From: JASFRI01 sp050115015
GTDB taxonomy: Bacteria; Acidobacteriota; Polarisedimenticolia; CBDVAL01
DNA length: 17,855 nt
Assembly: GCA_050115015.1 (NCBI GenBank)
Contig: JASFRI010000040.1
Coordinates: forward strand, 1-17,855
Direction of reading: 5' to 3'
Positions 7,040 through 14,063 of the stretch are shown one piece after another; positions within the stretch are counted from its first letter, which is position 1, and every line of letters starts with the position of its first letter. Below the pieces are notes generated by a model, which saw only the letters and a list, made by a program, of their open reading frames with translations, ran no database searches and was not told the DNA's origin. The position numbers and the translations under genes were made by a program.

Positions 7040-9190
7040 TCAGCGGTTCCCGCCCGTGGCGCGCCGGGGAGGCTCGCGGGTCCCCTCCGCTGCCTCCTTC
7101 CCGTCGGCGCGGGCGTTCTCCATGAAGGTCACCTGGGCCGTCCGCGGGGCTTCGTCGGGCGCCGGCTCCCGCTTCACGTAGGTGCCGTCGGGGAGGCCGT
7201 CCCAGGCCGAGGCGTTGTCCTGCTGGTAGACGTCGAAGAACCGGTCCAGCTTTTGCTGCAGGGCGGGGTCGACGATCGGCATGATGGTCTCGACACGGCT
7301 GTTCAGGTTGCGCTTCATCCAGTCGGCGGAGCCGATGAAGTACTCGGGCTCCCCGCCGTTCCGGAACCGGTAGGCCCGGCTGTGCTCGAGGAACCGGCCG
7401 ACCACGCTGAACACGCGGATGCTCTCCGACAGGCCCGGCACACCGGGGCGGAGGCAGCACAGCCCGCGCACGTTGAGGGTCACGGGCACCCCCGCCTGGC
7501 CGGCGCGGTAGAGCTCCCGGATGATCTCCGGGTCCTGCAGCTGGTTCATCTTCGCCTGGATGCCGCAGGGACGGCCCGCCCGGGCGTGCTCGGCCTCCCG
7601 CCGGATGAGCTCGGTGAAGCGCTCCCGCATGGTGAGCGGGGCCACCAGGAGCCGCTGGGGCGCCGCCAGCGGGATCGCGCCGGTGAGCGCATTGAAGACC
7701 GACGAGATGTCGTCGCAGATCTCCGGGTTGCCGGTGAGAACCCCCAGGTCCTCGTAGAGGCGGGCGGTGCCGGCATGGTAGTTCCCCGTCCCGATGTGGG
7801 CGTAGGAGCGCAGCTGCCCGCCGGACTCCCGCACCACCAGCGCCAGCTTCACGTGGGTCTTCAGGTGCTCGACCCCGTAGGCGACGTGCACCCCCTCCTG
7901 CTCGAGGTACTGCCCCCATGCGATGTTCGGCGCCTCGTCGAAGCGGGCGGTGATCTCCACGAGGACGGCGACCTGCTTGCCCCGGCGGGAGGCCTCCGCC
8001 AGGGCCCGGACGATGGGGGAGTCCTGGCTGGTGCGGTAGATGGTGAGCTTGATCGCCAGGGTCGCGGGGTCCGCGGCCGCGGACTCGATGAAGCGCAGCA
8101 CCGAGGTGTCGAAGCTGTCGTACGGGTGGTGCAGCAGGATGTCCCCGTGGTCGATCTCGCGGAAGATCGCGGCCGGGTCGGCCGGGTCGATGCGGCGGAG
8201 GCGCGGCGCGGTGGCGGGCTGGTGGGCGGGGAAGCGCAGCCCCTCCCGTCCCTCGATCTTGAGCCGGGCGAGATCGCTGATGCCGGGGTAGCGGCAGGTG
8301 TAGACGTCATCCGACGTCACGCCGCACTGCTTCATGAGCCACTTGCGGAAGTCCTTGGGCATGTCCGGGTCGACCTCGAGCCGGACCGGTCCGGCGAAGC
8401 GCCGTGCCTTCAGCTCGTCGCTCACCTGCTGGATGATGCTCCCGGGCTCCCGCAGGGCTTCTCCGTTCCGGAGCGACGCGGACGTCCCGCGCTCCCCCTC
8501 GGCTCCCCGCGTCAGCCGGAACAGGTGCACGGAGGTGGCATCGGGCGAGTCGTAGACCAGGTCGAGGTTCCCGGCGATCAGCTGCTCGAGGGGGACGAAG
8601 CCGCTGCCGTCGGGGATCGCGATCCAGCGCGGGCGGTTGTCCGGCACCTTCACGCGGACCAGACGGCGCTCCTCCCGGTCCGGCAGGAGGATCGCCAGGT
8701 TCAGCGCTAGGTTGCTCACGAAGGGGAACGGGTGCTCCGAGTCGACGGCCAGGGGGGTGAGGATCGGCTTGACGGACCGCAGGAAGTAGCTTCGCAGCGC
8801 CTCCTTCTGCGTCTCGTCCAGGTTCCCGTAGTTGCGGAGGGCGAGGCCCTCCGCCGCCAGCGCCGGCCGCAGCTCCTCCGCGACGACCCGCTCGAGCCGG
8901 GTGAGCTGCTCCTGCAGCTCCACCCGGCAGGCCTCGAACTCCTCCGCCGGCTGCCGCCCGTCCAGGGAGAGCTTCCCCGACCGCTTGGCCATCTGCCTCT
9001 TCAGGCCGCTGATCCGCTTCATGAAGAACTCGTCGTGCAGCATGCCGACGATCCCGGCGAACTTCAGCCGCTCCAGGAGCGGCACGTCCGGGTCCTCCAC
9101 CAGGGCCAGCACGCGCTGGGCGAAGGCCAGCCAGCTCAGCTCGCGGTTGAAGTAAGCCTCGGGGGCGTCGATCGGTATCGGTTCGCTCAC
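7040..9190 (-). CDS. ppk1: Polyphosphate kinase 1
   Basis: PPK1 reversibly polymerises the terminal phosphate of ATP into inorganic polyphosphate through a phosphohistidine intermediate. The protein has 716 residues (E. coli Ppk about 690). It begins YFNRELSWLAFAQRVL, the family N-terminal domain, and contains the middle domain (LLHHPYDSF) and the two PLD-like catalytic domains. The histidine in EHLKTH is H446, matching the autophosphorylated H435 of E. coli, and FLEHSRAY gives H603, matching H592; the constant offset of 11 supports the alignment. The start is GTG at 9190, seven bases after GAGGAG. An in-frame reading back to 9355 exists but translates tandem repeats and is rejected. It is followed after 13 bases by apaH and is divergent from ppx. 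Confidence 0.97.
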   Translation of the reverse strand: MSEPIPIDAPEAYFNRELSWLAFAQRVLALVEDPDVPLLERLKFAGIVGMLHDEFFMKRISGLKRQMAKRSGKLSLDGRQPAEEFEACRVELQEQLTRLERVVAEELRPALAAEGLALRNYGNLDETQKEALRSYFLRSVKPILTPLAVDSEHPFPFVSNLALNLAILLPDREERRLVRVKVPDNRPRWIAIPDGSGFVPLEQLIAGNLDLVYDSPDATSVHLFRLTRGAEGERGTSASLRNGEALREPGSIIQQVSDELKARRFAGPVRLEVDPDMPKDFRKWLMKQCGVTSDDVYTCRYPGISDLARLKIEGREGLRFPAHQPATAPRLRRIDPADPAAIFREIDHGDILLHHPYDSFDTSVLRFIESAAADPATLAIKLTIYRTSQDSPIVRALAEASRRGKQVAVLVEITARFDEAPNIAWGQYLEQEGVHVAYGVEHLKTHVKLALVVRESGGQLRSYAHIGTGNYHAGTARLYEDLGVLTGNPEICDDISSVFNALTGAIPLAAPQRLLVAPLTMRERFTELIRREAEHARAGRPCGIQAKMNQLQDPEIIRELYRAGQAGVPVTLNVRGLCCLRPGVPGLSESIRVFSVVGRFLEHSRAYRFRNGGEPEYFIGSADWMKRNLNSRVETIMPIVDPALQQKLDRFFDVYQQDNASAWDGLPDGTYVKREPAPDEAPRTAQVTFMENARADGKEAAEGTREPPRRATGGNR

Positions 9191-9203
9191 GGTCGTGCTC
9201 CTC

Positions 9204-9230
9204 GCCTCCTCCCGGAGGCTTCTCCCGAAG
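9204..9230 (-). other. Two GGGA-loop hairpins next to the ppk1 ribosome binding site
   Basis: On the minus strand GCCTCC-GGGA-GGAGGC (9219-9204) forms a 6-base-pair stem closed by a GNRA-type GGGA tetraloop. Immediately before it CTTC-GGGA-GAAG (9230-9219) forms a second, 4-base-pair stem with the same loop; the two share one base. The larger hairpin ends at the base directly before the GAGGAG ribosome binding site (9203-9198). If this region is transcribed into the ppk1 leader, the structures could affect ribosome access or mRNA stability. Confidence 0.45.
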
Positions 9231-9241
9231 TCTCCCCTCCA

Positions 9242-9304
9242 GGGGTCTGGGCCCCTCTCGGGGTCTGGACCCCTCTCGGGGTCTGGACCCCCCTGGGGGT
9301 CTGG
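9242..9304. repeat. Tandem 18-bp palindromic repeat between ppk1 and ppx
   Basis: The core GGGGTCTGG starts at 9242, 9260, 9278 and 9296, an exact 18-base period. Units are GGGGTCTGGGCCCCTCTC, GGGGTCTGGACCCCTCTC, GGGGTCTGGACCCCCCTG and a partial fourth. Each full unit is itself close to palindromic (GGGGTC-TG-GACCCC in the clean copies), and the joins ACCCC-TCTC-GGGGT can also pair, so the array can fold in alternative registers as DNA or RNA. It occupies the middle of the 167-bp divergent region. Confidence 0.85.
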
Positions 9305-9312
9305 CGTATCAT
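9284..9312 (+). promoter_or_regulatory. Candidate ppx promoter with -35 inside the repeat array
   Basis: TGGACC (9284-9289), part of the third repeat unit, lies 17 bases before TATCAT (9307-9312), which matches the -10 consensus at five of six positions. Transcription would start near 9319, about 40 bases before the ppx ATG. If correct, a protein binding the repeats would overlap the promoter. The -35 match is only four of six. Confidence 0.35.
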
Positions 9313-9357
9313 CCGCCCGATGCGCCCCTTCTCTCGCACCGCAAGCCCGTCGCAACG

Positions 9358-10905
9358 ATGACGCCCCCTTCCGGAGAGCCGGTGAGGGGAGCGGTTCCGC
9401 CCCCGGGCGCGGTCCCGGACGTGGTCGCGGCCGTCGACCTGGGATCCAACAGCTTCCACATGATCGTCGCCCGGACCACCGGTGGCGAGCCCGCCGTCGT
9501 GGATCGCCTCCGGGAAATGGTGCAGCTCGGATACGGCCTGAACAAGTCCCGCAAGCTGACGGCGGAGGCCCAGTCCCGGGCCCTGGACTGCCTGAGGCGC
9601 TTCGGGCAGCGGGTCGGGCACATGCCCCCCGAGAGCGTGCGGGCCGTGGGCACGAACACGCTGCGAAGCGCCCAGAACGCCCGGGATTTCGTCTCCGAGG
9701 CCGAGGCGGCCCTCGGCCATCCCATCGAGACGATCTCGGGGATCGAGGAGGCGCGCCTGATCTACCTCGGCGTGACCCAGACCATGGCCGACCCGGGGTC
9801 GCGGATGCTCGTCGTGGACATCGGCGGGGGGAGCACCGAGCTGATCGTCGGCGATCAGCGCCGTCCCATCGACATGGAGAGCCTCTACATGGGTTCGCTG
9901 TCGATGACCCGCCGCTTCTTCTCCAAGGGGAACCTGAGCCCGGAGCTCTGGAAGGAGGCGGAGCTGTTCGCCCTGCAGGAGCTGGAAGGGGTGCGTTCCC
10001 GCTTCCAGAAGCTCGGCTGGAAGCTCGCGATGGGGGCGTCGGGGACGGTGCGTTCCATCGCCGCGGTGGTGGAGGCCGCCGGCCTGGAGGAGGGCCAGGG
10101 GATCACCCTGCGATCGCTGAAGCGGCTGCGGAACGCGCTGCTCGAGGCCGGGAACATCGACGCTGCCGACCTTCCCGGCCTGGCGCCGGAGCGACGTCCG
10201 ATCTTCTCCGCCGGCGTCGTGCTCCTCATGTCGGTCTTCCAGGCGCTGGAGATCGACCGGATGCAGCCCGCCGAGGGGGCCTTGCGGGAGGGCCTCCTCT
10301 ACGACCTCCTCGGGCGGTTCCGCGACGAGGACGTCCGGCTGCGCACGGTCAACGCCCTCGCGGAGCGCTACCACGTCGACCGGGAGCACGCGGGCCGCGT
10401 CGAGCAGACGGCCCTGGAGCTCCTCGCGCAGGTGGCCGGCGACTGGAAGCTGACGTCCCCGAAGATCCGCCAGCTCGTCTCCTGGGCCGCGCGCCTCCAC
10501 GAGATCGGCCTCGACATCGCCCATGCCCATTACCACAAGCACGGGGAGTACATCATCGCGCAGTCGGACCTCTTCGGGTTCTCCCGCGAGGAGCAGCAGA
10601 GCCTGGCCACGCTGGTGCGGGCGCACCGACGCAAGTTCCCGGTGGTGTCGTTCCGGCTCCTGCCGCGCCCCTGGGACCGCAAGGCGCCGCGGGCGGCGAT
10701 CCTCCTCCGCCTGGCGTTCAAGCTGCACCGCAGCCGCACCCCGGACCCGCAGCCCGTGCCGCGTCTCGAGATCGACCGGAGCCGGAAGACGATCCGCGCC
10801 CGGTTCGAGCCCGGGTGGCTGGCCGATCATCCGCTGACCCGCGCCGACCTGGAGACCGAGCAGGGGCTGCTCGCCGCGGCCGGATTCCGGCTTGAGGTCG
10901 CGTAG
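9358..10905 (+). CDS. ppx: Exopolyphosphatase, Ppx/GppA family
   Basis: Ppx removes terminal phosphates from polyphosphate chains; GppA relatives also hydrolyse pppGpp, and the sequence does not separate the two roles. It has 515 residues, the size of E. coli Ppx (513). The actin-like N-terminal half shows VDLGSNSFHMIVA at 26-38, the catalytic SGIEEARLIYLG block with E130/E131, and VDIGGGSTELIVG from D154. The C-terminal half contains an HD-like helical domain (RLHEIGLDIAHAHYHKHG, first His H381), which supports a full-length Ppx/GppA rather than the short form. The ATG at 9358 has only a weak ribosome binding site; a GTG at 9382 sits too close to its GGAGAG to be preferred. It diverges from ppk1, so synthesis and breakdown enzymes share one control region. 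Confidence 0.95.
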   Translation: MTPPSGEPVRGAVPPPGAVPDVVAAVDLGSNSFHMIVARTTGGEPAVVDRLREMVQLGYGLNKSRKLTAEAQSRALDCLRRFGQRVGHMPPESVRAVGTNTLRSAQNARDFVSEAEAALGHPIETISGIEEARLIYLGVTQTMADPGSRMLVVDIGGGSTELIVGDQRRPIDMESLYMGSLSMTRRFFSKGNLSPELWKEAELFALQELEGVRSRFQKLGWKLAMGASGTVRSIAAVVEAAGLEEGQGITLRSLKRLRNALLEAGNIDAADLPGLAPERRPIFSAGVVLLMSVFQALEIDRMQPAEGALREGLLYDLLGRFRDEDVRLRTVNALAERYHVDREHAGRVEQTALELLAQVAGDWKLTSPKIRQLVSWAARLHEIGLDIAHAHYHKHGEYIIAQSDLFGFSREEQQSLATLVRAHRRKFPVVSFRLLPRPWDRKAPRAAILLRLAFKLHRSRTPDPQPVPRLEIDRSRKTIRARFEPGWLADHPLTRADLETEQGLLAAAGFRLEVA

Positions 10906-10922
10906 ATCGCCCGCGCCGACGG

Positions 10923-11438
10923 TCATCCTTCCCGCCTCTTCCTTGCCTTCACCGTCAGGGAGGGAACGACCAGCCACTGGAGGGTCCCCTCGCCGAAGGC
11001 CACCTCCCCCCACGAGGCCGCACGGAAGTCGATCCGGGCGGTGGCCGCCGTCGGCATGCGAACCGTGCCGCCGCCGATGAGCGCGCCGGCGAGGGCCGAC
11101 CAGGTCGGCTCGTGTCCCGCCAGCAGCACGCGTTCCGCTGCATGGTCCCAGGAACGGACCACCGTGAGGACCTCCTGCGGCGTGGACCGGTAGAAACCCT
11201 CGGCCAGCTCCACCGGGCAGGCCCAGCCCCCCGCCTCCATGGCCAGCCGGACGGTCTCCCGGGCCCGGAGTGCCGTGGAGCTGACGATCCGGTCCGGCAC
11301 CTCGTCCGCACGGTGCAGGAGCCGGCCGAGGCGCGCGGCCGCCTTGCGGCCGCGGCGGGCCAGCGGGCGGTCGTGGTCCTCCCCGTACTCGGCCCCCCAG
11401 TCGGACTTCGCGTGCCGGAGCAGCAGAAGTGTCTTCAT
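10923..11438 (-). CDS. sixA: SixA-like phosphohistidine phosphatase
   Basis: Members of this small branch of the histidine phosphatase (phosphoglycerate mutase-like) superfamily remove phosphate from phosphohistidine on proteins; E. coli SixA acts on ArcB and the nitrogen PTS. The 171-residue protein opens with MKTLLLLRHAKSDW, where H9 of the RHA(K) motif is the phospho-acceptor, has LARRGRKAAARLG and SSTALRARET, and the second catalytic histidine H109 in LAGHEPTWS. It lacks the larger inserts of mutases and phytases. Its ATG overlaps the stop of the ParA-like gene as ATGA, so it is the last gene of a coupled three-gene operon. The natural substrate is unknown; the operon's CHAD protein, rich in conserved histidines, is a candidate by inference. 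It converges on ppx with a 17-base gap. Confidence 0.9.
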   Translation of the reverse strand: MKTLLLLRHAKSDWGAEYGEDHDRPLARRGRKAAARLGRLLHRADEVPDRIVSSTALRARETVRLAMEAGGWACPVELAEGFYRSTPQEVLTVVRSWDHAAERVLLAGHEPTWSALAGALIGGGTVRMPTAATARIDFRAASWGEVAFGEGTLQWLVVPSLTVKARKRREG

Positions 11439-12244
11439 GCGAGCTGTTCCCGGACCACGGGACCTCCGGGCACCTCGGCCGGCACCAGGAGCCGATGTCC
11501 CCTGGAGAGCCGCAGACGGATCTCGGACCACAGGCGCTCGTAGGCCTGGCCCGGGGACGACCGGGCCGCGAAGGCGTGCAGGGGCGCCCTGCGGGGGGCC
11601 ATCTGCTCGACGAGGCTGTTGTACGGGACCCAGCCGCGCAGGAATCCGTCCTCCGGGTCGGAACCCTCGAAGGTCTGCACGTGGAGCGTCTTCCTCCGAT
11701 CCACCAGGCTGAAGAACGGCAGCACCAGCGGTGCGTGCCGGGGGGACATCTCCTCGACCACCTGGCGCAGCTGGCGCAGGGCCCGGAGAGACAGCGTGGT
11801 CGGGATGGTGGGCACCAGCAGCGCGTTGGCCGCGCGAAACACGGCGTCCGACACCAGCGACAGGCCGGGAGCGCAGTCCACGAAGACGTAGTCGTAGGAC
11901 CGTTCCAGCGGTCTCAACGTGCGTCGCAGCCATTTCTCCGGACGACGCGTTCGGTCCAGGAGCCGGTCCAGGTTGCGATAGGAGAAGTCCGCGGGGAGCA
12001 GGTCCAGCAGATCGAAGTCGGTCCCGCGGATCGCCCCGGCGGCCTCCCGCTTCCGCCGGATCAGCCGCCGGGCGCCCCCCTTCACCCGGGTCCGCACCCG
12101 GAAGCAGTAGCTGGCGGCCCCCTGCGGGTCGAGGTCCCAGAGCAGCGTCCGGGCCCCGGACCGCGCCGCGAGGTGGGCCAGGATCACCGCCGAGGAGGTC
12201 TTGCCGACGCCCCCCTTGACGCTGCAGATCGCGAGGGTCTTCAC
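11435..12244 (-). CDS. ParA/MinD-family ATPase, orphan
   Basis: This 269-residue protein has the deviant Walker A KGGVGKT at 10-16 including the signature lysine K10, the LLWDLDPQGAAS block with D37 and D39, and the Walker B-like YDYVFVDCAPGLS, followed by ALLVPTIPTTLSLRALRQL. These are diagnostic of ParA-type ATPases, which dimerise on ATP, bind DNA non-specifically and position plasmids, chromosomes or large protein cargos. It has no N-terminal helix-turn-helix and no C-terminal amphipathic MinD-like helix that I can see. No parB gene or parS-like repeat lies nearby, which argues against chromosome segregation. It starts with GTG at 12244, overlapping the CYTH-CHAD stop as GTGA, and its stop overlaps the sixA start. 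The context suggests a cargo linked to polyphosphate, an inference. Confidence 0.9.
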   Translation of the reverse strand: MKTLAICSVKGGVGKTSSAVILAHLAARSGARTLLWDLDPQGAASYCFRVRTRVKGGARRLIRRKREAAGAIRGTDFDLLDLLPADFSYRNLDRLLDRTRRPEKWLRRTLRPLERSYDYVFVDCAPGLSLVSDAVFRAANALLVPTIPTTLSLRALRQLRQVVEEMSPRHAPLVLPFFSLVDRRKTLHVQTFEGSDPEDGFLRGWVPYNSLVEQMAPRRAPLHAFAARSSPGQAYERLWSEIRLRLSRGHRLLVPAEVPGGPVVREQLA

Positions 12245-13938
12245 GCCTCCTCCGCCGTCGCCCGTGGGCCGGAAGCGGACGGTTCGATCATGGCCCCGAA
12301 AGCCTCCCGGGAGGCCGCGTCCGCCAGGTCGGCGAAGCGCTTCCCGAAGCGCCGGCGCGCCTTCTCCTGCCGCCGGACGGTCCGCTCGACGAGCCGTCCG
12401 ATCAGCACGAACGTGCCGGCCCCGGCCGAGCCTTCGTCCTCCATCGCCCCGGCCCAGCCCTGCAGCGTGACCCGCTGCACGCGGCAGTCGTTGTACTCCC
12501 CGAGCGTGTCCTGGAGCGCCTTGAGTCTCCCGACGAAGGCCTCCGCCGTCCGCGGCTCGAGGATCTCCCGGAAGAACTCCAGCAGGTACCGCAGCTTCTT
12601 GCAGAGGATGCGTAGCCGGTGCATCTCGTCGTCGGTGGCCGCGCCATGGACCCGACGTCCCCCCTTGAGGACCCGGTCGAAGGCCCGGCGCAGTCGTTCG
12701 GCCGCGAGCTCCCGGATCGGCCGGACGGCCTCCGGTGACCGTGCATCCCTCGGCGGATCCTCATCCAGGAAGGCGCCCCAGTCACGGATGAGGTCGCGGT
12801 AGCGGGCGGATTCCAGGTGCCTCGCCAGCACGGCGCGCTCCCGCGTCAGGCGCCTCTGGACGAAATCCTCCAGCGGCCGCAGGCTGCCGCGGTGACGGAT
12901 TGCCATCGACTCCCGCTGCTCCCGCAGCTGGAGTGCGTGGACGTCGAGGTCGCGGGCCGGCCCCGTCACGGTCCCCAGCCAGGAGAACTCCCTGCGGAAG
13001 TGGCGGGTGCGCTCCTGCGGGAAGACCCCCTTGAGCTGCCCCAGGGCGGCCCGGGTGCGCCGCACGGCGACGCGGAAGTCGTGCAGGAACTCCGAGTCCA
13101 GCGCCCGGACGGTGCCGTCATGATTGGCCACGATGGCCTCCAGAAGGCCCCGGTGGATCTCGCGGGCCGCGCCGTCGGCGCGCATCCAGGGCTGGAGGGG
13201 CCGCCGCGCCCCCGGGCCGCGGCCGCCGGGCTCCCGGTCGAGGACCTGCAGGACCGAGGTCAGCTCCCCCCCCGGGGCACGCTCAAGCCCGAGCTCCTGC
13301 TCCAGGAACTCCACCGCGCGTGACGCCGGTGTCTCGTAGCCCCGCAGGGGATGCAGCCGGAGGGTCGCCGGGATCACCCCGGATCGCCCCGAGTCGGGGT
13401 CGGTGGCGCGTCCCCGCTCCAGGACGACGCGGAGCACTGTCTTGCCCCGGTCGTCCTCCACGGCGAGGCCGCGCTCCTCCCGTTCGACCGAGGCCAGCGG
13501 CAGCAGCCGCCGCACCCGGACGACCGGCTCCAGCGCATCGCGGAGCGGTCCGGCGGGGAGGTCCCAGGCGAAGCCGGGCGGGTCCGCGGCCTCCACGCGC
13601 TGGCGGATCTCGCCGTTCTCCCCGCGCCAGCTCAGCGTCCAGCCGGAACCGGCGACCTCCGCGGTCAGGACACCGCCGCGGCGGGCGATCCGGCCGTCGA
13701 ACGTGTCGTAGTAGATGCGTGTGCGCACCGCGCGGGGGATCAGCGTGGTCCGGAAGCGTCGGGCCAGGGCGCGGAGCGCGCCGCTCCCCGCGGCGACGGA
13801 GGCGAGGCGATAGGCGATGGGCGTCGGGTCCAAGGGCTCCCTCGAGTGCACGAGCGGGTGCCGTCCGGGCCGTGGGCCAGGCGGTGTCGCCGTGGGTTTC
13901 CAGAAGAACGCTGCCGGGATCGTATCACGGAAGGGCAC
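12241..13938 (-). CDS. CHAD domain protein with degenerate N-terminal CYTH domain
   Basis: CHAD is an alpha-helical domain with conserved histidines and basic residues that binds inorganic polyphosphate and targets proteins to polyphosphate granules; CYTH is the triphosphate tunnel fold. In this 565-residue protein residues about 40-240 resemble CYTH (IYYDTFDGRIARRGGVL, LRLHPLRGYETPASRAVEFL), but the N-terminal ExExK metal/triphosphate motif is absent, so catalytic activity is doubtful. Residues about 270-550 are CHAD: EFLHDFRVAVRRTRAAL with H286, LGTVTGPARDLDVH, HRLRILCKKLRYLLEFF with H440, and LQDTLGEYND. The GTG at 13938 has GGAGGGG seven bases upstream; a start near residue 30 is possible because the first 35 residues are low-complexity. 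It is the first gene of the CHAD-ParA-SixA operon and diverges from the sigma-factor gene. Confidence 0.9.
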   Translation of the reverse strand: MPFRDTIPAAFFWKPTATPPGPRPGRHPLVHSREPLDPTPIAYRLASVAAGSGALRALARRFRTTLIPRAVRTRIYYDTFDGRIARRGGVLTAEVAGSGWTLSWRGENGEIRQRVEAADPPGFAWDLPAGPLRDALEPVVRVRRLLPLASVEREERGLAVEDDRGKTVLRVVLERGRATDPDSGRSGVIPATLRLHPLRGYETPASRAVEFLEQELGLERAPGGELTSVLQVLDREPGGRGPGARRPLQPWMRADGAAREIHRGLLEAIVANHDGTVRALDSEFLHDFRVAVRRTRAALGQLKGVFPQERTRHFRREFSWLGTVTGPARDLDVHALQLREQRESMAIRHRGSLRPLEDFVQRRLTRERAVLARHLESARYRDLIRDWGAFLDEDPPRDARSPEAVRPIRELAAERLRRAFDRVLKGGRRVHGAATDDEMHRLRILCKKLRYLLEFFREILEPRTAEAFVGRLKALQDTLGEYNDCRVQRVTLQGWAGAMEDEGSAGAGTFVLIGRLVERTVRRQEKARRRFGKRFADLADAASREAFGAMIEPSASGPRATAEEA

Positions 13939-14063
13939 CCGCCGGCCCCTCCGATTCCCGCGTGATGCGATCGTCAGATAGCTGTCACAAAGCGATCATC
14001 CCGCTCCTGTAGAAGGTTTCCATCGCAAGGTCGCCGTAGTCAGAACCCACCCCAGGAGCCGTG
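13939..14063. promoter_or_regulatory. Divergent control region between the CHAD operon and the sigma-factor gene
   Basis: This 125-bp gap must hold promoters for both directions. It includes the least GC-rich stretch of the area (about 13966-14000). On the minus strand GTGACA (13988-13983) matches the -35 consensus at five of six positions, but no convincing -10 sits at the right distance. GCGATC occurs twice in direct orientation about 25 bases apart. The ribosome binding sites GGAGGGG (minus) and AGGAG at 14054-14058 (plus) mark its edges. Confidence 0.35.

Noticed and set aside
7010..8710. 566-codon open frame on the plus strand
   Set aside because: Antisense to ppk1; composition is that of a shadow frame.
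9242..9304. CRISPR array or transposon end
   Set aside because: Units are 18 bp, directly adjacent with no spacers, and no cas or transposase gene is nearby.
9191..9355. In-frame N-terminal extension of ppk1 back to 9355
   Set aside because: It would translate the tandem repeats into a PDPxRG-type repeat peptide absent from PPK1 proteins, and the GTG at 9190 has a good GAGGAG site directly before the conserved N-terminus.
9187..11013. 608-codon open frame on the minus strand
   Set aside because: Antisense shadow of ppx that runs through the repeats; no ribosome binding site and no family resemblance.
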